NCBI RefSeq assembly: GCF_023343835.1
Contig: NC_064472.1
Span: forward strand, 11,275,469 to 11,339,468
Source of the DNA: Lagopus muta
Taxonomy: Eukaryota > Chordata > Aves > Galliformes > Phasianidae
Length of the DNA: 64,000 nt
Direction: 5' to 3'
The translations under genes and the position numbers were made by a program. This document shows, piece after piece, positions 1 through 12,862 of the stretch (within the stretch, counting starts at the first letter, position 1; each line of letters starts with the position of its first letter). A model generated the notes under the pieces. That model saw only the letters and a program-made list of their open reading frames with translations. It had not been told where the DNA came from and made no database searches.

Positions 1-1521
1 AATTTATTTTTATTTTTTTTATTTTATTTTATTTTTTAGTATGGTAAAAAAATTTAAAAGGAAAGGTCAAGGTTGTTTTGTTTTGTTCCTTTTTAGAGGA
101 GGGAAAACTTTTTTTTTCAAAAGGTGTTGATTAATATCTGAAAGTGCAAATGGGTTAAATGTGTTGAAAATATCAACACAATATTTAAAAAACCTCTATT
201 TCCACTTTCCGCTCTTGTAGTGTAACTCCAAAGTGTACTTGACTCTGTGAGGGGGAAGCATTTCTGTGGAGGGCTCTTTGTCACCTCTAAGCACAGATAC
301 AGAGCAAACTCCCTATTTCTGTTTGGAGAAAAGTACAATGCCTTTAGAAGCAATTATGTCTTGCAGAATCCTTTGGGTTTGCTGTATATGTCAATAAATC
401 CTGTTGTAAAATTCCAGTTTGGTCTGGAAGCAGCTGGTTCTGCTTCTTGCAGTGAGACACTGTTCTTTTATTCGAGTCAGCAGAGACTTTTACTGCAGCC
501 TTGGTTGCCTCTAACGGGGAAGATGCTGAGATTTGGAAGGAGCCTAGAGAACAGCAAAAGTGAGCTGGCAGCTGATGGATGTATATACAAAGATGCAAAG
601 ACTCTGGAAAAAATACAAACAAACCCACAACAGGTATCTGCAGAAGATCTGGAGCATTTAAGTACTGTACAAGAATCCCTCTAAGTTCCTAAATGCTGAT
701 TTGGACGCCAGTTGAAGTCTGTAGGTACTTAAATATTAACTGGAAAACTTTTTGTGCCTAAAGTCTGCTTCTGAGCATGCCTGAATCTACTTAAGTTTGT
801 AGCACTGTTTATGATTCATGGGGATCCTGCACTCAGGACTGACTGCTGTGTGCACCGTAAGCCATGGAGGCAGCTCTGCACCCTGACACAGAACACCCTG
901 TACCAGGCCACACAAAGTTAAGAGGGGATGTAAGCTTAACTGATTCTCCCTGTCCCTTTGTCCAGACGTGCTTCTCCTGTCTTGTCTTTGATGCATGCAC
1001 AGATTATGCTCTTTCCTCTTGCCTTCTTAAAAAGTGTATCAGTGTGCAGAGCTCTTGCTCACAGTATAGGAAATGCTCCTTTTCACCTTTGGTAGTGCTG
1101 GGGATGTGCTTGAATCCTCTGGCTTGAAACTGTTTCCTATTGCATGAGATGCTCACTATTACAGGGTCAGAAAGGTAAAGTAAACCATTGAATGATATTT
1201 TGCAGGATAATGATGAGGGCATGAGCCCTAGAGAGGAAGTTCTGTTTCTCTTGTACAAAAAAAATGCAGAAGAGAAATTGGATCCAGGCCTGAATTCTAG
1301 GTTTCACCTTCTCGAGGATAATGATTAACTGGTTCACTTTATGATTATATACTTGTCCTTGCTTCCAGGTCCTGGTTCAATTAACATCTCGGTGGTGTAC
1401 ATAATGAGGTGGCTTCCACAGACTGAGAGCTTTCAGGCCCTAAGAATCCAGTAGCCTAATGTGTCAAAAGATTTGCAAGAAATGCAGCTGGGTTTCATAC
1501 ATTCTGGGGAGAAAGCCCTAA

Positions 1522-1564
1522 CAACAGTGTAGTTATCTGCTGGCAGCAGGTAACTACACTGTTG
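1522..1564. repeat. 43-bp near-perfect palindrome
   Basis: The outer arms CAACAGTGTAGTTA and TAACTACACTGTTG are exact reverse complements, and the inner CTGCTG/CAGCAG continues the pairing. The result is 21 pairs around one central base, with a single T/G mismatch that would be a wobble pair in RNA. No known element is recognised at this site. Confidence 0.9.
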
Positions 1565-3479
1565 CATGAGGAGAAGGATGCCATGAACACCTTAATCCAG
1601 AGTTCAGAGAGGCCTAAACATACTTCTGTAAGACAGGAGCAAGAATGAATGAAGAGGAGAAATGGACCTTGAAACTACACTCTTTTCTTGCTATTGAGCA
1701 GCCTAGGTTCTTGTGTGGTTTGCTGCATCTGTAATTCCTATTCTCAGACGCTTTAATGCTCTTGTGCACTGCATAAAAAGCTAGAGTATACTTAGATAAG
1801 TATCTAAAGCACAGCTTTGAATTTCAGTAGGTGGTGAATTGCCTAAAAGACATCCTCTGTGGTGGTGAGCATGACAAAACTTGTGTGTTTTTGTGGATGT
1901 CAGTGTACACAGTTTTATGGCAGCAAAATAGCACATAGTTGAGGACAACCCACGATTAGTCCAGAATCCTAGCAAGATTTGGTGATCAGAGAAAGCCTCA
2001 GATGTCCAATATACAAAACTCTTTTGTAGGGGAAATCACTCAAATAAGAAAATGCTCTGGGTACGTTGAGAGAGACCTGACTAATTTTGTAAAGGTCACC
2101 TGTGTGGTAAGCCACTTAAGTCTAAGTCACACATATGGTATTTGAAAGTGACACAACTTACCACAGCTGTTGGGTAAACGTTGGTTTGTACCTGACCTGC
2201 AGGTGCAGCTACATAGTTGGCCAATATGCACAAGCAGAAAGAAGTTTTGTTCCACATGTGCTGTGAATTGTAACTATCTGTGCATGAAATCTGGGCTGTG
2301 TTGAACAGCAGTGGCACCAACCTGCATGCTGTAAGTGCTTAATGTGCACAAAGTCTTAGGAATGTGGCCACAGCAAAAGGTCATTGCAGCTCCAGCTTTG
2401 AGACTGTATGGTATTGTGGGTTGTCCTAAATAAGCAGTAAGTACAACACTCTTCAAGAACACTCCTGTTTCCTCCAAATGTTTGTGTTTTCGTTTGTAAC
2501 AATCACATTTTCATGGTCTGAAATAAACACAGCTGAAATAAACAATACGTACAGAGTTCTTTGAGGTTTTTGCGACGCACCTTGTCCTATTAGAGATTCC
2601 ACTCGGGATGCTGGTGGTGAGGAACATGTTGCTAAGGAACGATAGGAACCCAAAGGTGCAGACTGACACCTAGTGACAGCCTGTAAGATTCTAAAAAGCC
2701 CAGATACTCTGATTGATATCAACTTCGATTGCTTAAAGACTTCTAAATGCCCACTCTCCTACCTCCCCCAGGTAATGAACAGAGTTCTTAAAATGTTAAC
2801 AACCTCAAATTGAATTTCCAGGTCTCTTTTTGAAATGCTTCTTCAGTATAAATATTATGTCACTTTCTTTTTGAATTATTTTTGCCCGAACTCTAGCAGT
2901 ATAAAACATAAAAACCCATTTACTTCCTGTCAGTACCTCTTTCTTTAGAAATTTATTGCTTAGTTGAGTGCCTGCACAGAAAGCTTTTATTCAGCGGGTA
3001 TACATGAGCTTGGGCAGGCATCAATACAGATGCAGTGCAGCTCAAGGATATTAAGATTGGCAGCTTGGATCTGTAATTTCAATGAGGGTTATTTCACTCC
3101 TGCTTTGGAAGAAAACTCTGATTGAGGTGTACAGAAGGCAGGGGGTATTAAATAAAATACTTTTCTTTCTCATGATTATTTAGCTATAAGAGCTTCTTCC
3201 ATACACTATCTCAGCATCAGCTACTGCAGTAGAGGTATAAAGTCTACAAGAAAAGGCTGGGCAGTCAGTTAACTTATTCCTTTGGAAAAGCGTAGCTGCT
3301 GACATGCCTTACATATCTTCCCTAGTTGCAGGTTTTTTTTTCTTCTTAGAATAGGCACTTTCAGTTCCAAATGAACTTGCACATGTGTTCAGATTTCTCA
3401 AGCTTCTTTTTGTGCATAGCCTTAGAGTCATTCCCAAAACCTTAATTGTAAAACATAGACTAATGAGATGCCAGAGTAA

Positions 3480-3660
3480 ATTGAGGGGGGAAAAAAAAAG
3501 AGCTTGCCTCCTCCCTCCCCCCCCCGAAAAAAAAAAAATATCCAAACACACAAAAACAAACAAAAAACAACAGCAACAACAAAACACCTAAAACAAAAAC
3601 AATCCAAAATACAAGCAAACAAAAACTGACCGGAGACAAAAAAGTTTTGCCTTTTTTTGT
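3480..3660. repeat. A-rich low-complexity tract with C-run
   Basis: Long A and AAC/AAAC-type repeats with a run of nine C. Open frames here are artefacts of composition. Confidence 0.85.
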
Positions 3661-4284
3661 GCAAGTGTTTTTAAACTTTGACCTATACTCTTAGGAAGCG
3701 CTAGAAAAAGGTTAAAGTGACCCACAGAGACTGTCCACTTTGGGAAACAGCAAAATAGAGGAGTTCGTTCAGATGCTAACTCCTTTCCTCACTCACCTGT
3801 TTACTGTGAAAATGAGGTAGTATTTCTCCAAGGGGTCTGTGTTGTTGCTTGCTCAGGCCAACACTCATTGTACAATGATCAGGTTCAACTTTGACTTCCA
3901 GCGTTCAACTAAGCTTTCTACTTTTATTCAGAAGTGATGCCTAACCTCATGCTGAATGAAATTCAAATCCAGAGGAAAAATGACTCCTCTCTGCGCTTAT
4001 GAAAAAGACTCTGATCAGCTCAGACAAAAAATATGAAAATCAAATTCCTTCAATTTCCTTTTCAGACCAAAGGTTGAAGCTGAGATAGTAAAGCTGCTAG
4101 TTATTTATATCCACCAACAATTAGTTCTGATTTAAAATGACAGGGAAATCACATCTGATACACCTGATAATCCTCTGTGAAGATACCATTGGTTTGGTGG
4201 ATAAGAGGAGAGCAGCAGTTGCTGATTATCTCAACCTAAATAAGGTTCTTGATGCTCTTTCCCATGACATTTCACAAAATCCCA

Positions 4285-4568
4285 GTCATAGGGGCAGGAG
4301 GGGCTTCTGGAGACTTGCTAAAGCAGGTTCCCTAAAAAACATTGCATAGGAAAGCATTCAGGCTTTTTAAAAACATTTTGAGAGAAAGAGACTCCACAAC
4401 ATCTCTGAAAAGCCTGTTCCAGTGCTCTATCACCTTCAGAATTCAAGAAGAACTTTTTCATCTTCACAGAGGAAAGCAAAGATGAAGCAGAATAGTCTCC
4501 TGCTCCTTGTCATGTTTCTGGGCACCAGTGAAAAACCCTGACTCATCCATTTGTTATCTACTCTTCAG
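4285..4568 (-). mobile_element. Old CR1, 3' part, split by a younger CR1
   Basis: Diverged minus-strand CR1 sequence aligns base by base with the 3' region of the next element (for example GCAGGTTCCCTA and GCCTGTTCCAGTGCTC). It resumes at 5886 after the younger insertion. Confidence 0.75.
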
Positions 4569-4571
4569 ATA

Positions 4572-5885
4572 CATATAAGAGTTACAGAATCACAGAATCA
4601 CAGAATTGTAGGTGTTGGAAGGGAGCTCCAGAGATCATCAAGTCCAACCCCCCTGCCAAAGCAGGTTCCCTACAGCAGGTCACACAGGTCGGCATCCAGG
4701 CAGGTCTTGAACATCTCCAGAGAAGGAGACTCCACCACCTCCCTGGGCAGCCTGTTCCAGTGCTCCGTCACCTCACTGTAAAGAAGTTCTTGCGCATGTT
4801 TGTGCAGAACTTCCTATGCTGCAGTTTCTGGCCATTTCCCCTTGTCCTGTCTCCACTCACCACTGAAAAGAGTCCGGCCTCGCCATTCTGCCCCCCACAC
4901 CTTAGATATTTATAGACCTGGATCAGGTCCCCTCTCAGTCTTCTTTTCTCAAGGCTGAACAGACCCAGTTCACTCAGCCTTTCCTCATAGCAGAGATGCT
5001 CCAGGCCCTTCACCATCTTTGTGGCCCTCCGCTGGACTCTTTCCAAGAGATCCCTGTCTTTTTTGTACTGGGGAGCCCAGAACTGGACGCAGTACTCCAG
5101 ATGAGGCCTTACCAGGGCAGAGTAGAGGGGGAGGATCACCTCCCTCGACCTGCTGGCCACGCTCTTTTTAATGCACCCCAGGATGCCATTGGCCCTCTTG
5201 GCCACAAGGGCACACTGCTGGCTCATGGCCAACCTGTCATCCACCAGCACACCCAGGTTCCTCTCCGCAGAGCTCCCCTCCAGCAGCTCATCCCCCAACC
5301 TGTACTGGTGCATGCAATTATTCCTCCCCAGATGCAAGACTCTACACTTGCTTTTGTTAAACCTCACCCGTTTTTTTTTCTGCCCAGCTCTCCAGCCTGT
5401 CCAGGTCTCACTGAATGGCAGCACGGCCTTCAGGCGTGTCAGCCAATCCTCCCAACTTCGTATCATCAGCAAACTTGCTGCGGGTGGCCACTATCCCCTC
5501 ATCAAGGTCATTGATGAAGATGTTGAACAAGACCGGATCCAGCACCGACCCCTGAGGAACACCGCTGGTTACAGGTCTCCATCCAGACTCTGCACCGCCA
5601 ACGACGACACTCTGTGCTCTGCCAGTCAGCCAGTTCTCAACCCACCTCACTGTCCACTCATCTATCCCACACTTCCTCAGCTTTGCTATAAGGAAGTTGT
5701 GGGGGACAGTATCAAAAGCCTTGCTGAAATCAAGGTAGACTACATCCACTGCTCTCCCCCGATCCACCCAGCCAGAGACAACATCATAGAAGGCCACCAG
5801 GTTGGTCAAGCACGACCTCCCCCTGGTGAACCCATGCTGACTACTCTTGATAGCCTCCTTTTCTTCCAGTTGTCTGGTGTTGTTG
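4572..5885 (-). mobile_element. CR1 LINE, 5'-truncated, younger copy
   Basis: It has a CR1 3' end with CACAGAAT repeats at 4575 and reverse-transcriptase coding on the minus strand. [28 protein letters not shown] and FADDTKLGG (catalytic Asp pair) lie at 5809-5408, and the C-terminal part ([15 protein letters not shown]) at 5472-4768 in another frame. The frame change shows it is inactive. Confidence 0.93.
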
Positions 5886-6500
5886 GTAAGGTTCCCTCTC
5901 AGTCTGTTCCAGGTTGAATAGTCTCAGATCTTTCATCCTGTCCTCATAACAGTGATGATCCACTAATCATTCTTATAGCCCTCCTCTACACTGATGAAGA
6001 TGTTAAATAAGATTGGACTCAATAGTGATGCCGGGGGAACACCAGTTACAGGCCTCCAATGATCAACAACTACCTGAGCTCTTCTGGTCAGGTGGTTCTC
6101 AATCCACCTCACTGTCCACTCATCTATCCCACGCTTCCAAAGCCTACCTATAAGGATATCATGGTAGACAATGGCAAAAGTCTTGCTTAATTCAACGTAC
6201 ACAACATCCAATGCTCTACCTTCATTTACCCATTTTGGACATCCCAGAAAGCTACTTCATTGGTCACCACAATTTCCCTTGGTGAATCCATGTGGACTAC
6301 ATCTGATAAACTTCTTTTCTTCTAATTGCTTGGAGATGACATCCAGAGTAAGTTGTTCCATCACCTTCCCTGCTGGAAGGTGGGCTGTTGACTGGCCTGT
6401 GGTTTCCCAGGTTCTCCTTCTTGTCCCTTCTGAAGACTGGAGTGACTTTGGCTTTCCTTCAGTCTTTTGATGCCTATTCTCTTCTCCATGACCTTCCATA
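5886..6500 (-). mobile_element. Old CR1, 5' part, split by a younger CR1
   Basis: Continuation of the element at 4285-4568. The RT remnant is readable on the minus strand ([20 protein letters not shown]), and an internal deletion lies near 5990. It ends near 6500. Confidence 0.8.
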
Positions 6501-6504
6501 GAAT

Positions 6505-7548
6505 AGCTGATAAAATATGGACTAGATAAATGGAAAGTGAGCTGGATTGAAACTGGCTGAATTGTTGGGCCTAAAGAGTTGCAATCAGCAGCACGAAGAT
6601 CACTTGGAGATCAGTGAACAGAAGAGTATGTGAGGTCAAAAAACCAAAACCAATCCTGTTCAAGACATTACCAATGATCTAACCATGGAACAGAATGTAT
6701 CCCAACCAATAATTCAGAAGTTGGAGTGGCTGATATACCAGAATGTTTTGCCACCACCATTCATAGGAACCTCAATAGATTGAAGAAATGGGCTGACAAG
6801 AATCTCAAACAAAGAAACTGCAATGTCCTGTACTAAGGAATGGAAAGTGCCCACACAACAGTCAGGCTGAGGCTGAGTGGTGGAGAAGCTGTCTGGCAGA
6901 AAATAACCTGTATATCCTTTTGGACAAGTTGCATATAGGCCAGAGAGGTTCTCTTGCAGCAAAGAAAACCAACAGCTTTCTAGTTAGAGCATCACCAGCA
7001 GGTCAGGGGAGATGATCCCAACTCTGCTCAGCTCTGATGAAGCCACATCAGAAGTGATGTATCTAGTTTTATTCTCTCCAGTATGAGAGAGAGAGAGAGA
7101 GAGACTTACTGGAGGGAATTCATCAGTGAGAGACCATGAAGATGACTGAGCACTTGGAGTACCTGACATGCAAGGAGAGGCTGAGAGAGCTGGTACTGGT
7201 TAGTCTGGAGCTGAGCACACTCAGGAGGATCTTATCAATAAATACCTGCTGGAACCAGGGTTGTTGAGGAAAAGAAGACATACCCTGACTTTTCAGTGCT
7301 ATCCAGAGAATGGACAACAGGAAACAGGCAGAAACAGAACTTCAGTATATTTCACCTAAATGTAAGAAAAAAAACTTTTTAAAAATCTTTTTATTTTTTT
7401 TATTTTTTTATTTTTTTTAATGATATAGTCAAGCACTGAGGCAATGTCTCCATCTCTGGAGGTCCTCAGAAAATGACTAGCCATATTCTTGAGCAGCCTA
7501 TTTTAGCTGACTGAGCCCTGAGCAGCAGTACTGGATTGAACTTTAAGC
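6505..7548 (+). mobile_element. Old CR1 in plus orientation
   Basis: Diverged plus-strand CR1 from the RT region to the 3' UTR, interrupted by a GA microsatellite (7083-7105) and a T-rich expansion (7370-7420). It abuts the preceding minus-strand copy at their 5' sides. Confidence 0.7.
7083..7105. repeat. (GA)n microsatellite
   Basis: About ten GA units inside an old CR1. Confidence 0.85.
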
Positions 7549-8395
7549 CCACCCAGTTCCAATGGCCTGCCATGGGCTGGCTGCCCCCCACCAGGCTGCC
7601 CAGGGCTCCATCCAACCCAGCCTTGAGCACCTCCAGGGATGGGGCAACACAGCTCTCTGGGCAGCAGTGCCAGTGCCTGAGTAAGCAACTTCTTCCTAAC
7701 ATCTAACCTGTATCTCTCTTCTTTTAATTTAAATGCATTCCCACTTATTCCATCACTATCTTCCTGTGTAAAAAGTCAATCCCTTCCTACCAGAAAGCAA
7801 CATTTATGTATTGAAAGGATGTAATGATTTTTTTCCTGGAGCCTTCTCTTATCCTATCTGAACAAGCCCAGCTCCTTCAACAGGGCTTCATAAGAGAGGT
7901 ACTCCAAATCTTCACGACCATCTTCATGACTTTCCTCTGGACCTGATTCGAGAGCTCCAGTGTCATTCTTGTGCTGGGGACCTCAGACATGGGTGCAGAA
8001 CTGCAGCTGGGGCAGTACAATCCCCTCCCTGTCCCTGCTACCACCCCTCTGTTGGTGCAGCCTAGGATACTATACATGCAAGAGCATGCTGCTTGCTTAT
8101 GTCCTGTTTTTGTTCATCAGAATGCCCAAGTCCTTCTCCACAGGGCTGTTCTCAATGAACTTTTCTCCCTCTCCACACTCATCTCTGGAATTGCACCAGT
8201 TTAAATGCAACACTTCACATTAGGCCATGTTGAACCTCATTAAGTTCACATGGGCTCAGTCTTGTCCAAGTCCCTTTGGATGGCATCCCTTCCTTCTGTT
8301 GTATCAACTACACCACACAGCTTGGTGTCATCAGCAAACATGCTGGGTGTGCACTTCATGCCACTGTCTCAGGTGTAGACTAAAATCTTGGATTT
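7549..8395 (-). mobile_element. CR1 LINE fragment
   Basis: Minus-strand CR1 3' half (for example CCATCCAACCCAGCCTTGAG and ACCTGATTCGAGAGCTCCAG in plus orientation), running up to a TGGTGTCATCAGCAAACATG segment. Confidence 0.8.
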
Positions 8396-11106
8396 CAAGC
8401 ACAAAAAATATCAAATATTACAGAAGGAATTTAAAGACACTGTTCAGAAAGGAACAACATTCTTTGATAGCTTTAAAAACTGTTTTACTGCCAATGTTTG
8501 CAGTGTTACAGCGATCAGTATTTATTTCTTAAGGTCCTGGCTATTGGGATTAGGCATTATGTTGGAATATTAGCTCTTATTTAAGAAACAGTTGTTTCAG
8601 ATCTCCTTAAAATACCTGGAATCCCATAACTTGCAAATTGTATTTTATGGTGGTATTTCCTGCATGAAAATAATAAACAAATAAACAAACAAAACCCAAA
8701 ATAAGACAGCACTGAAAAAAATACAACAAATTAGCTGGGATGCATCTGACTTTATATTGTGATCTTCCAGCCATGCAGCTCCAGACTTTGGATCCCAGCT
8801 TTTAGCAAGTGTTACTTCTGGAACATTGTCCTTTCTTACATGCCAGTGAGACCTTCTGCTTAAGACTTCCAGTAAAATTTCTGCTATATTTCACTTTGTC
8901 CCCAGCTCCTATTGATGACAGAAGCCCTGAAAGCAGAGGTTACAGGGAGTGACACTGCCTCTTGTCCTGTTCCTACTACACAATGCACCTTACCTGTTAG
9001 GAACTAATGCAACAAAAATTAATCTGCCATCCAGTTGGTACAGTTGCACAGGTTTGACTCTTAGTGCTGTATGTTTCTAAAGGCTTAATTTTAGTATGAG
9101 GTACAAAGCACCTGGATGGCTCCTAATGCCTCCAGTCCATATACCAGCATCTGAATTAGAATCATGCTGCTGGCTTACAGCTAATAGCAAGCAAACTTTT
9201 ATTTATTGTCTACACACAATGGAAAGCGCCTCTCTAAAAGGAAGCTTAGGAGTAGGATAAAACAAAGAGGAGAGATTTAGTTTAGAAAGTAATGCAAGAG
9301 AAGGCAGTGCATGAGCTCCAGAGAAGTGCTATAATGCCTTCGAACACTGGGGGGCAAGCAAGCACTCAGCCTTAGGGATGGAAAGAGGTACTCGATGCTT
9401 AGGAAGACAGCAGGTCCGTTCCCTTTCTCCCTTGGAGCATTCTCGTCTTTGATGATAATTCCTTTCTAAAGCAGTCCTTCCCTCCAGCCCAACACCCCCC
9501 TTAATTCTGCAAATAATTACATAAAGCAACACAAGGCAATACTCTCTGGCTGGATGTATCCGCACAATGTGAAGTCATTACTTTTAACATACAGGCAAAA
9601 GAGTAGAAAAGGGGAGACACTATTAATTTTCAAGAAAAAGCTTTATGAAATGCAACTAATGAATACACCTTGAGTAACTAAACAAGCTTACATGAAACTG
9701 AAAAAGCATTATAGAGAACTGAATTGTGAATTGCTTTTCAGAGGTTTATTTTGCTCAAGTAGCTTCAAACATTGCTTAAATGAACAAAAGAAGGAGCAGG
9801 TATGGAATGAGAAATGAATGCTGGAAACTTACAGGGGAAAGGTTTGTACATAATGTTCATACAGCTTTATCATGACAAAAGTAATTTGAACACACTTCAT
9901 CACAGATACTTTCACCTTCTTCCTGCATGAAGTAACTCATTTTTTAGTCCAGAATTATCAAACATCATTGCCACACATAGTTATGCTGCTTTCTCCCTAT
10001 CTTTTAACATATTGTAGGGGCTGGTAGCAGGTTGCAGACACCAGTGCTGAAACTGTGAATTTTACCAAGTGAAGATATTAATGATTCATGACTGAGAAAT
10101 TGTCACCCATAAACCCCTTTTTTGCTAGTTCAAAAGTCAGAGACATCTATTGAAATCACTGAGAAAAGATGAAAACTGGGGAAAGAAAAAAAAAAAAAAA
10201 GAAACTGTGACATAACTAATACTGTGGATACTCTTTGAAGAGAATCAAAACTTCCTCTAACATTTCAGTTATGTAACAAGCCAGTTTATTAAATTGGAAT
10301 AAATGAAAAGCACTTCTAAGAGAAAGAAAAATGAAAAAGGTGGGAAGATGGCATTGTCTCCTGCCCCTTTTCATTAAACCACAACCAATTCTGTTAAAGT
10401 GGGAGGGAGGAGGGATTGATTATTGCAAAATATCTGCATCTTCATCTAGGTGCATCATTTGTCTAAACACAAAATGGACCTTTATTTGATTATATGTATA
10501 TGGAAACAAAACTACAAAGATCAGGTGTGTCCCATTTAACTTCAAAACTCATGTTACTGCAATAAAAGCTGATATTGTATGCCTTAACTGAATATACTGA
10601 TAATTCATTTCAAGTCCTGAACTAATGCAGAAAGAGATTGAAAAGGTGGAACTTCTTGACGTAATAGCATCACAGTGAAGTTCTTCAGTGCCTATAATAT
10701 ATTTCAAGTGCTGAAAAAAATACCTGTTTTCTCCCTTCTCATGAATTTGCAACATTTTAAATTATTTTCAGTGAAATATGAAAAGTATTTTTGGCTTTAG
10801 AATGAGCACCTTCATAAATCTTCAGTTTTAAATAGTGTTGTTGAAATTGCACTTCTTTTGTTGTTCTCTTGCCTTCTGACAAAGACACATTAAGATGGAT
10901 GTAACTTTAAGTCTTAGAATCAAATATAGGACAAATTTCGAAGAAAAACTGAATCTACTCTGTTGTGTGTTCTATAGATTGCAATTCATTTTAAAAGAAA
11001 AGATAATGAGAATGATGATATGAATGTTTGGAACAGTATTCTCCGAGCAAATTTGTAAATAAAAGAATTGATTTATAAATTAATGACATCTCCCTTCTTC
11101 TTTCAG
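8396..11106. other. Intergenic, no recognised content
   Basis: About 2.7 kb of AT-rich unique-looking sequence with only a short A-run near 10185-10200. I see no gene, RNA or repeat. Confidence 0.7.
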
Positions 11107-11208
11107 GTTCGCGATTTTGATGTTGCTACAGATCTCAGTCAGTCTGGATTTGAATCAGTGCCAGCTTTTGTTTTGTACAAGAGAGCAGAAATAGCAACAG
11201 CTATTTGA
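11107..11208 (+). other. Exon-like segment, unassigned (possible terminal coding exon)
   Basis: A strong plus-strand acceptor (CTCCCTTCTTCTTTCAG, ending at 11106) is followed by 33 open codons, including DLSQSGFESVPAFVLYKRAE, then TGA at 11206-11208 and an AATAAA at 11262-11267. The other two frames are closed. This looks like the last exon of a plus-strand transcript, but I recognise no family and see no convincing upstream exon. It could be a chance arrangement. Confidence 0.3.
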
Positions 11209-12862
11209 ATTTCAATGTTCTGATTGCACTAAGCCTCAAGGAAAATATTGACAAAGACGTAAATAAATGCTGCCAAGTTCTTTTCTAGAAATTGAGCATT
11301 ACATAGTAACTCGTCCTCAGCTCTTAGAAGATGGGCCTACATGCTGCTTTTGAGTTTGGTAGTCCTGAACATCTCCTCCTTTCCCCGTTTTTAGCCTTTC
11401 TCTTTGCTTAAAATTTCCTCCCCAGGGAGATAGTGCATCAGTGGAAAATAATGATGACAATAAGTGAATTGAGATTAAAACCATCCTTCATTTTCTGTCT
11501 TTCTTCTGTTTTTTGTCCTGGTTGCGCCCTTGTGTTCCAGTCATCCCAGTGCCCGCAAAATACCCACAGAATGTTCCAAGCACAGCCCCATGCCCCACTC
11601 TTTCAATCTCTTCTATTCTGTGGGTGTAACATGAGAGTGATTAATGAGGAACCTCCAGGCAGAAAAAGCCATGGACCGCAGATTCTTCACAAGGCACAAT
11701 GAAGGAGCTGTGAAGAAAAGCAAGGTCTGCCATGAACTGAGCCCCACTTGGGGCCTGCAATGGAGATACAACCACCAAGAGAATGCAACTGAGGTTTCCA
11801 CAGGGTTGTTATTATATACATAATATATAAGCATATATATTATATATATAATTTTTATAAATTTATGTAAGAGAAATTGTATTTTTTTTCCTGAGAATAA
11901 AAGGCTCTACCCTGGTTTTGAAAACAAAAACAAGGTTGCAGTTGGTGAACCTGTGCAAAGGCTTCTTCTCTCCCTCAAATCCAACCACTTGTACGTAGCG
12001 GTGCCTCTCTACTCTGTATGTCCCTGTTCCAAGAGCTAATCAGCTCTGAGATGATGGTGTTGATCGTACATGTGCAACATGTGCTTAAAAACAAACAAAG
12101 AAACACAAAATCCTAGCTGGCAACAGTTTTTCTCTGTACTGCTATTCATTAACAGTATTGCATTAGTGGACATCTTCATGAGGAGTAGCAAATGGGTATG
12201 ACAACCTCCAGAATGGAGGAAGCGCAGCTTAAGTATAGCATACCATTTTCACAGACAGCACTCAGAAACTTCATAGGTATGAAGCTCAGTACTCAATTAA
12301 ATACAAATAAGGAGATTTCAGGATTTATGGTAGAAGTTAGAGGTATTTTTGTACATAATTCATGATGGACTTCGCAGAACTCAATTAATTTACAGTAGTC
12401 TGTAAAGAACAAAAATAAATCAAAGCTATACGTATGGAAATGCATATGCATGGAAAATAGAGAAATAAGATAAACTGAATATTGTAAAATTCAGTGTCAA
12501 GATTTGAGTGGTGTACCACTATGGACGTAATTTTTTGTGTGCCAAGTTTATTTTTTCATTTATAAATGAAGTCATGAAGCTAGAGTTTTAAGAGAGAAGG
12601 AATGGCAGGTGTTTCCTGTAGATCGATTGTGTAGGTACCTAAACAAAGATTTGCAGAGCAGCCTTAGGCAGACTTTAATGACAAGCTCGGTCGGTGCTGT
12701 CATTTCAATTATACACAAACAGCAGGACACAATAAAACAATAACTTTACAGATATATTTTTAAGCAATAAGCTTCAACTTTTTTTACACTCCAGCCACCT
12801 TCCATGCCCGAACAGGATTTCATGGCAGCAGAGAGGTAACTTATCCCCTTTAACAGTAGCAT
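11209..12862. other. Intergenic, AT-rich
   Basis: It contains two plus-strand AATAAA hexamers (near 11262 and 11895) and a short TA-rich tract (11815-11870). No gene is recognised. Confidence 0.7.

Larger units (their letters stand above)
1..4284. other. Intergenic, left end of window
   Basis: AT-rich sequence with no recognisable gene. It contains a T-rich tract at 1-40, a 43-bp palindrome at 1522-1564 and an A-rich low-complexity tract around 3480-3660. Open frames here, including one of 145 codons at 247-684, show no domain or family similarity. Confidence 0.7.

Noticed and set aside
247-684. 145-codon plus-strand open frame
   Set aside because: No recognisable domain. Several open frames of this length are expected by chance in 64 kb of six-frame sequence. 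An alternative frame here reads well after a possible acceptor but stops quickly, so no exon is called.
3309-3664. Phe/Cys-rich minus-strand and Gln/Lys-rich plus-strand frames
   Set aside because: These are translations of the A-rich low-complexity tract.
4768-5917. CR1 reverse-transcriptase frames as possible host genes
   Set aside because: They are fragments of repetitive LINE copies with frame changes; annotated as mobile elements instead.
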